This document shows positions 6,825-7,138 of a stretch of 7,138 bases of DNA, in pieces. The DNA is from an uncultured Pseudomonas sp. GTDB taxonomy: Bacteria > Pseudomonadota > Gammaproteobacteria > Pseudomonadales > Pseudomonadaceae. Both the position numbers and the translations under genes were made by a program. Below the pieces are notes generated by a model. It saw only the letters and a program-made list of their open reading frames with translations, was not told the DNA's origin and searched no databases. The first letter of the stretch is position 1, and every line of letters starts with the position of its first letter. The stretch spans positions 1 through 7,138 of the forward strand of contig NZ_CAMPHN010000207.1 of NCBI RefSeq assembly GCF_946885885.1, in the 5' to 3' direction.

Positions 6825-7138
6825 GCCTGTCTGTCTCCCGCCTGAAAAAGCCGACTATGGTAACGGAAGCCGGCTCTGAGGTTGAGAATAATTGATCGTC
6901 CTGTCGAGATTCTCTTCACGTATCCGCGACCCTGCGGGGCGCAGAAATACGCCGCGTTCGCCCGTTTGGGCGGCGTTTTTGCCCCTGGCTCCCTGCCATG
7001 GCGTCTACCCTGGGCATTTGGGGCCTCGGGCGTTCTTTCGGCTCCGCTCTCCACAGATCCGACATTTCGTGGCTGGCGCGACAAGGGCCTATCGGTAGGC
7101 AGTTTGCGCTTTGTGTGGTTAGCTAAGGCGAAAGTGTA
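6825..7138. other. Region upstream of rapA, no gene recognised
   Basis: This stretch holds the rapA ribosome binding site (GGGAG, minus strand 6835-6839) and presumably its promoter. AT-richer sequence at 6884-6895 could carry a -10 (TATTCT on the minus strand), and CATAGT nearer the gene is another candidate. Neither has a convincing -35, so I do not call one. A terminator-like hairpin lies at 6949-6980. A short stem-loop GCCTA-TCGG-TAGGC sits near 7089-7102. The last bases may belong to the control region of a gene beyond the window. Open frames here have low-complexity, shadow-like translations. Confidence 0.5.
6949..6980 (+). terminator. Terminator-like hairpin reading rightward
   Basis: ACGCCGC (6949-6955) pairs perfectly with GCGGCGT (6970-6976), and the plus strand continues with a run of five T (6976-6980). 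A competing inner hairpin, CGCCC-GTTT-GGGCG (6959-6972), shares part of the right arm. The form is that of a Rho-independent terminator for a plus-strand transcript, but no plus-strand gene is seen to its left. On the minus strand the same hairpin would be followed only by ATTTCT and would lie about 125 bases upstream of the rapA start. Confidence 0.45.

Noticed and set aside
6770..7084. A 104-codon minus-strand frame overlapping the start of rapA
   Set aside because: It overlaps the well-supported rapA start in another frame. Its translation is rich in R, G and A without domain character, and it crosses the hairpin at 6949-6980.

Overview
The window is GC-rich chromosomal DNA from a gammaproteobacterium, most likely a Pseudomonas (stutzeri/mendocina-like). 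This rests on a RapA homologue of typical Pseudomonas length, strong GC bias at third codon positions, and short palindromic repeats of the type that fill intergenic gaps in that genus. The genus is inferred from sequence character, not from a search. All four recognised genes lie on the minus strand, so transcription runs from right to left.

Layout, left to right. Positions 1-238 hold no gene but carry a cluster of short palindromic repeats, including two perfect 53-bp direct copies. Positions 239-3519 hold three tightly packed minus-strand genes, which in transcription order are a CHASE2 adenylate/guanylate cyclase (3519-1666), a secreted SH3b-domain protein (1666-1166) and an M48-family zinc metalloprotease lipoprotein (1129-239). 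The cyclase and SH3b genes share a base (TGATG), and the protease follows after 36 bp, so this looks like one operon. Positions 3520-3980 contain the probable operon promoter (near 3565-3573) and a second repeat cluster (3746-3967) related to the left one. Positions 3981-6824 hold rapA, encoding the RNA polymerase-associated SWI2/SNF2 ATPase. Positions 6825-7138 contain the rapA leader region, a terminator-like hairpin facing the plus strand, and no convincing gene.

How the genes may work together: the three-gene operon combines an inner-membrane cyclase with a periplasmic CHASE2 sensor, a periplasmic SH3b protein and a probable outer-membrane lipoprotein protease. That suggests a signalling unit linking envelope state to a cyclic nucleotide (cAMP is predicted from the substrate-selecting residues). 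The link is inferred from gene order and predicted location only. rapA is a housekeeping gene for recycling RNA polymerase and has no evident functional tie to the operon.

The items most worth a second look are the cyclase/SH3b/M48 unit and the two related, oppositely oriented repeat clusters that bracket it. I see no phage, insertion sequence, CRISPR array, tRNA or rRNA.
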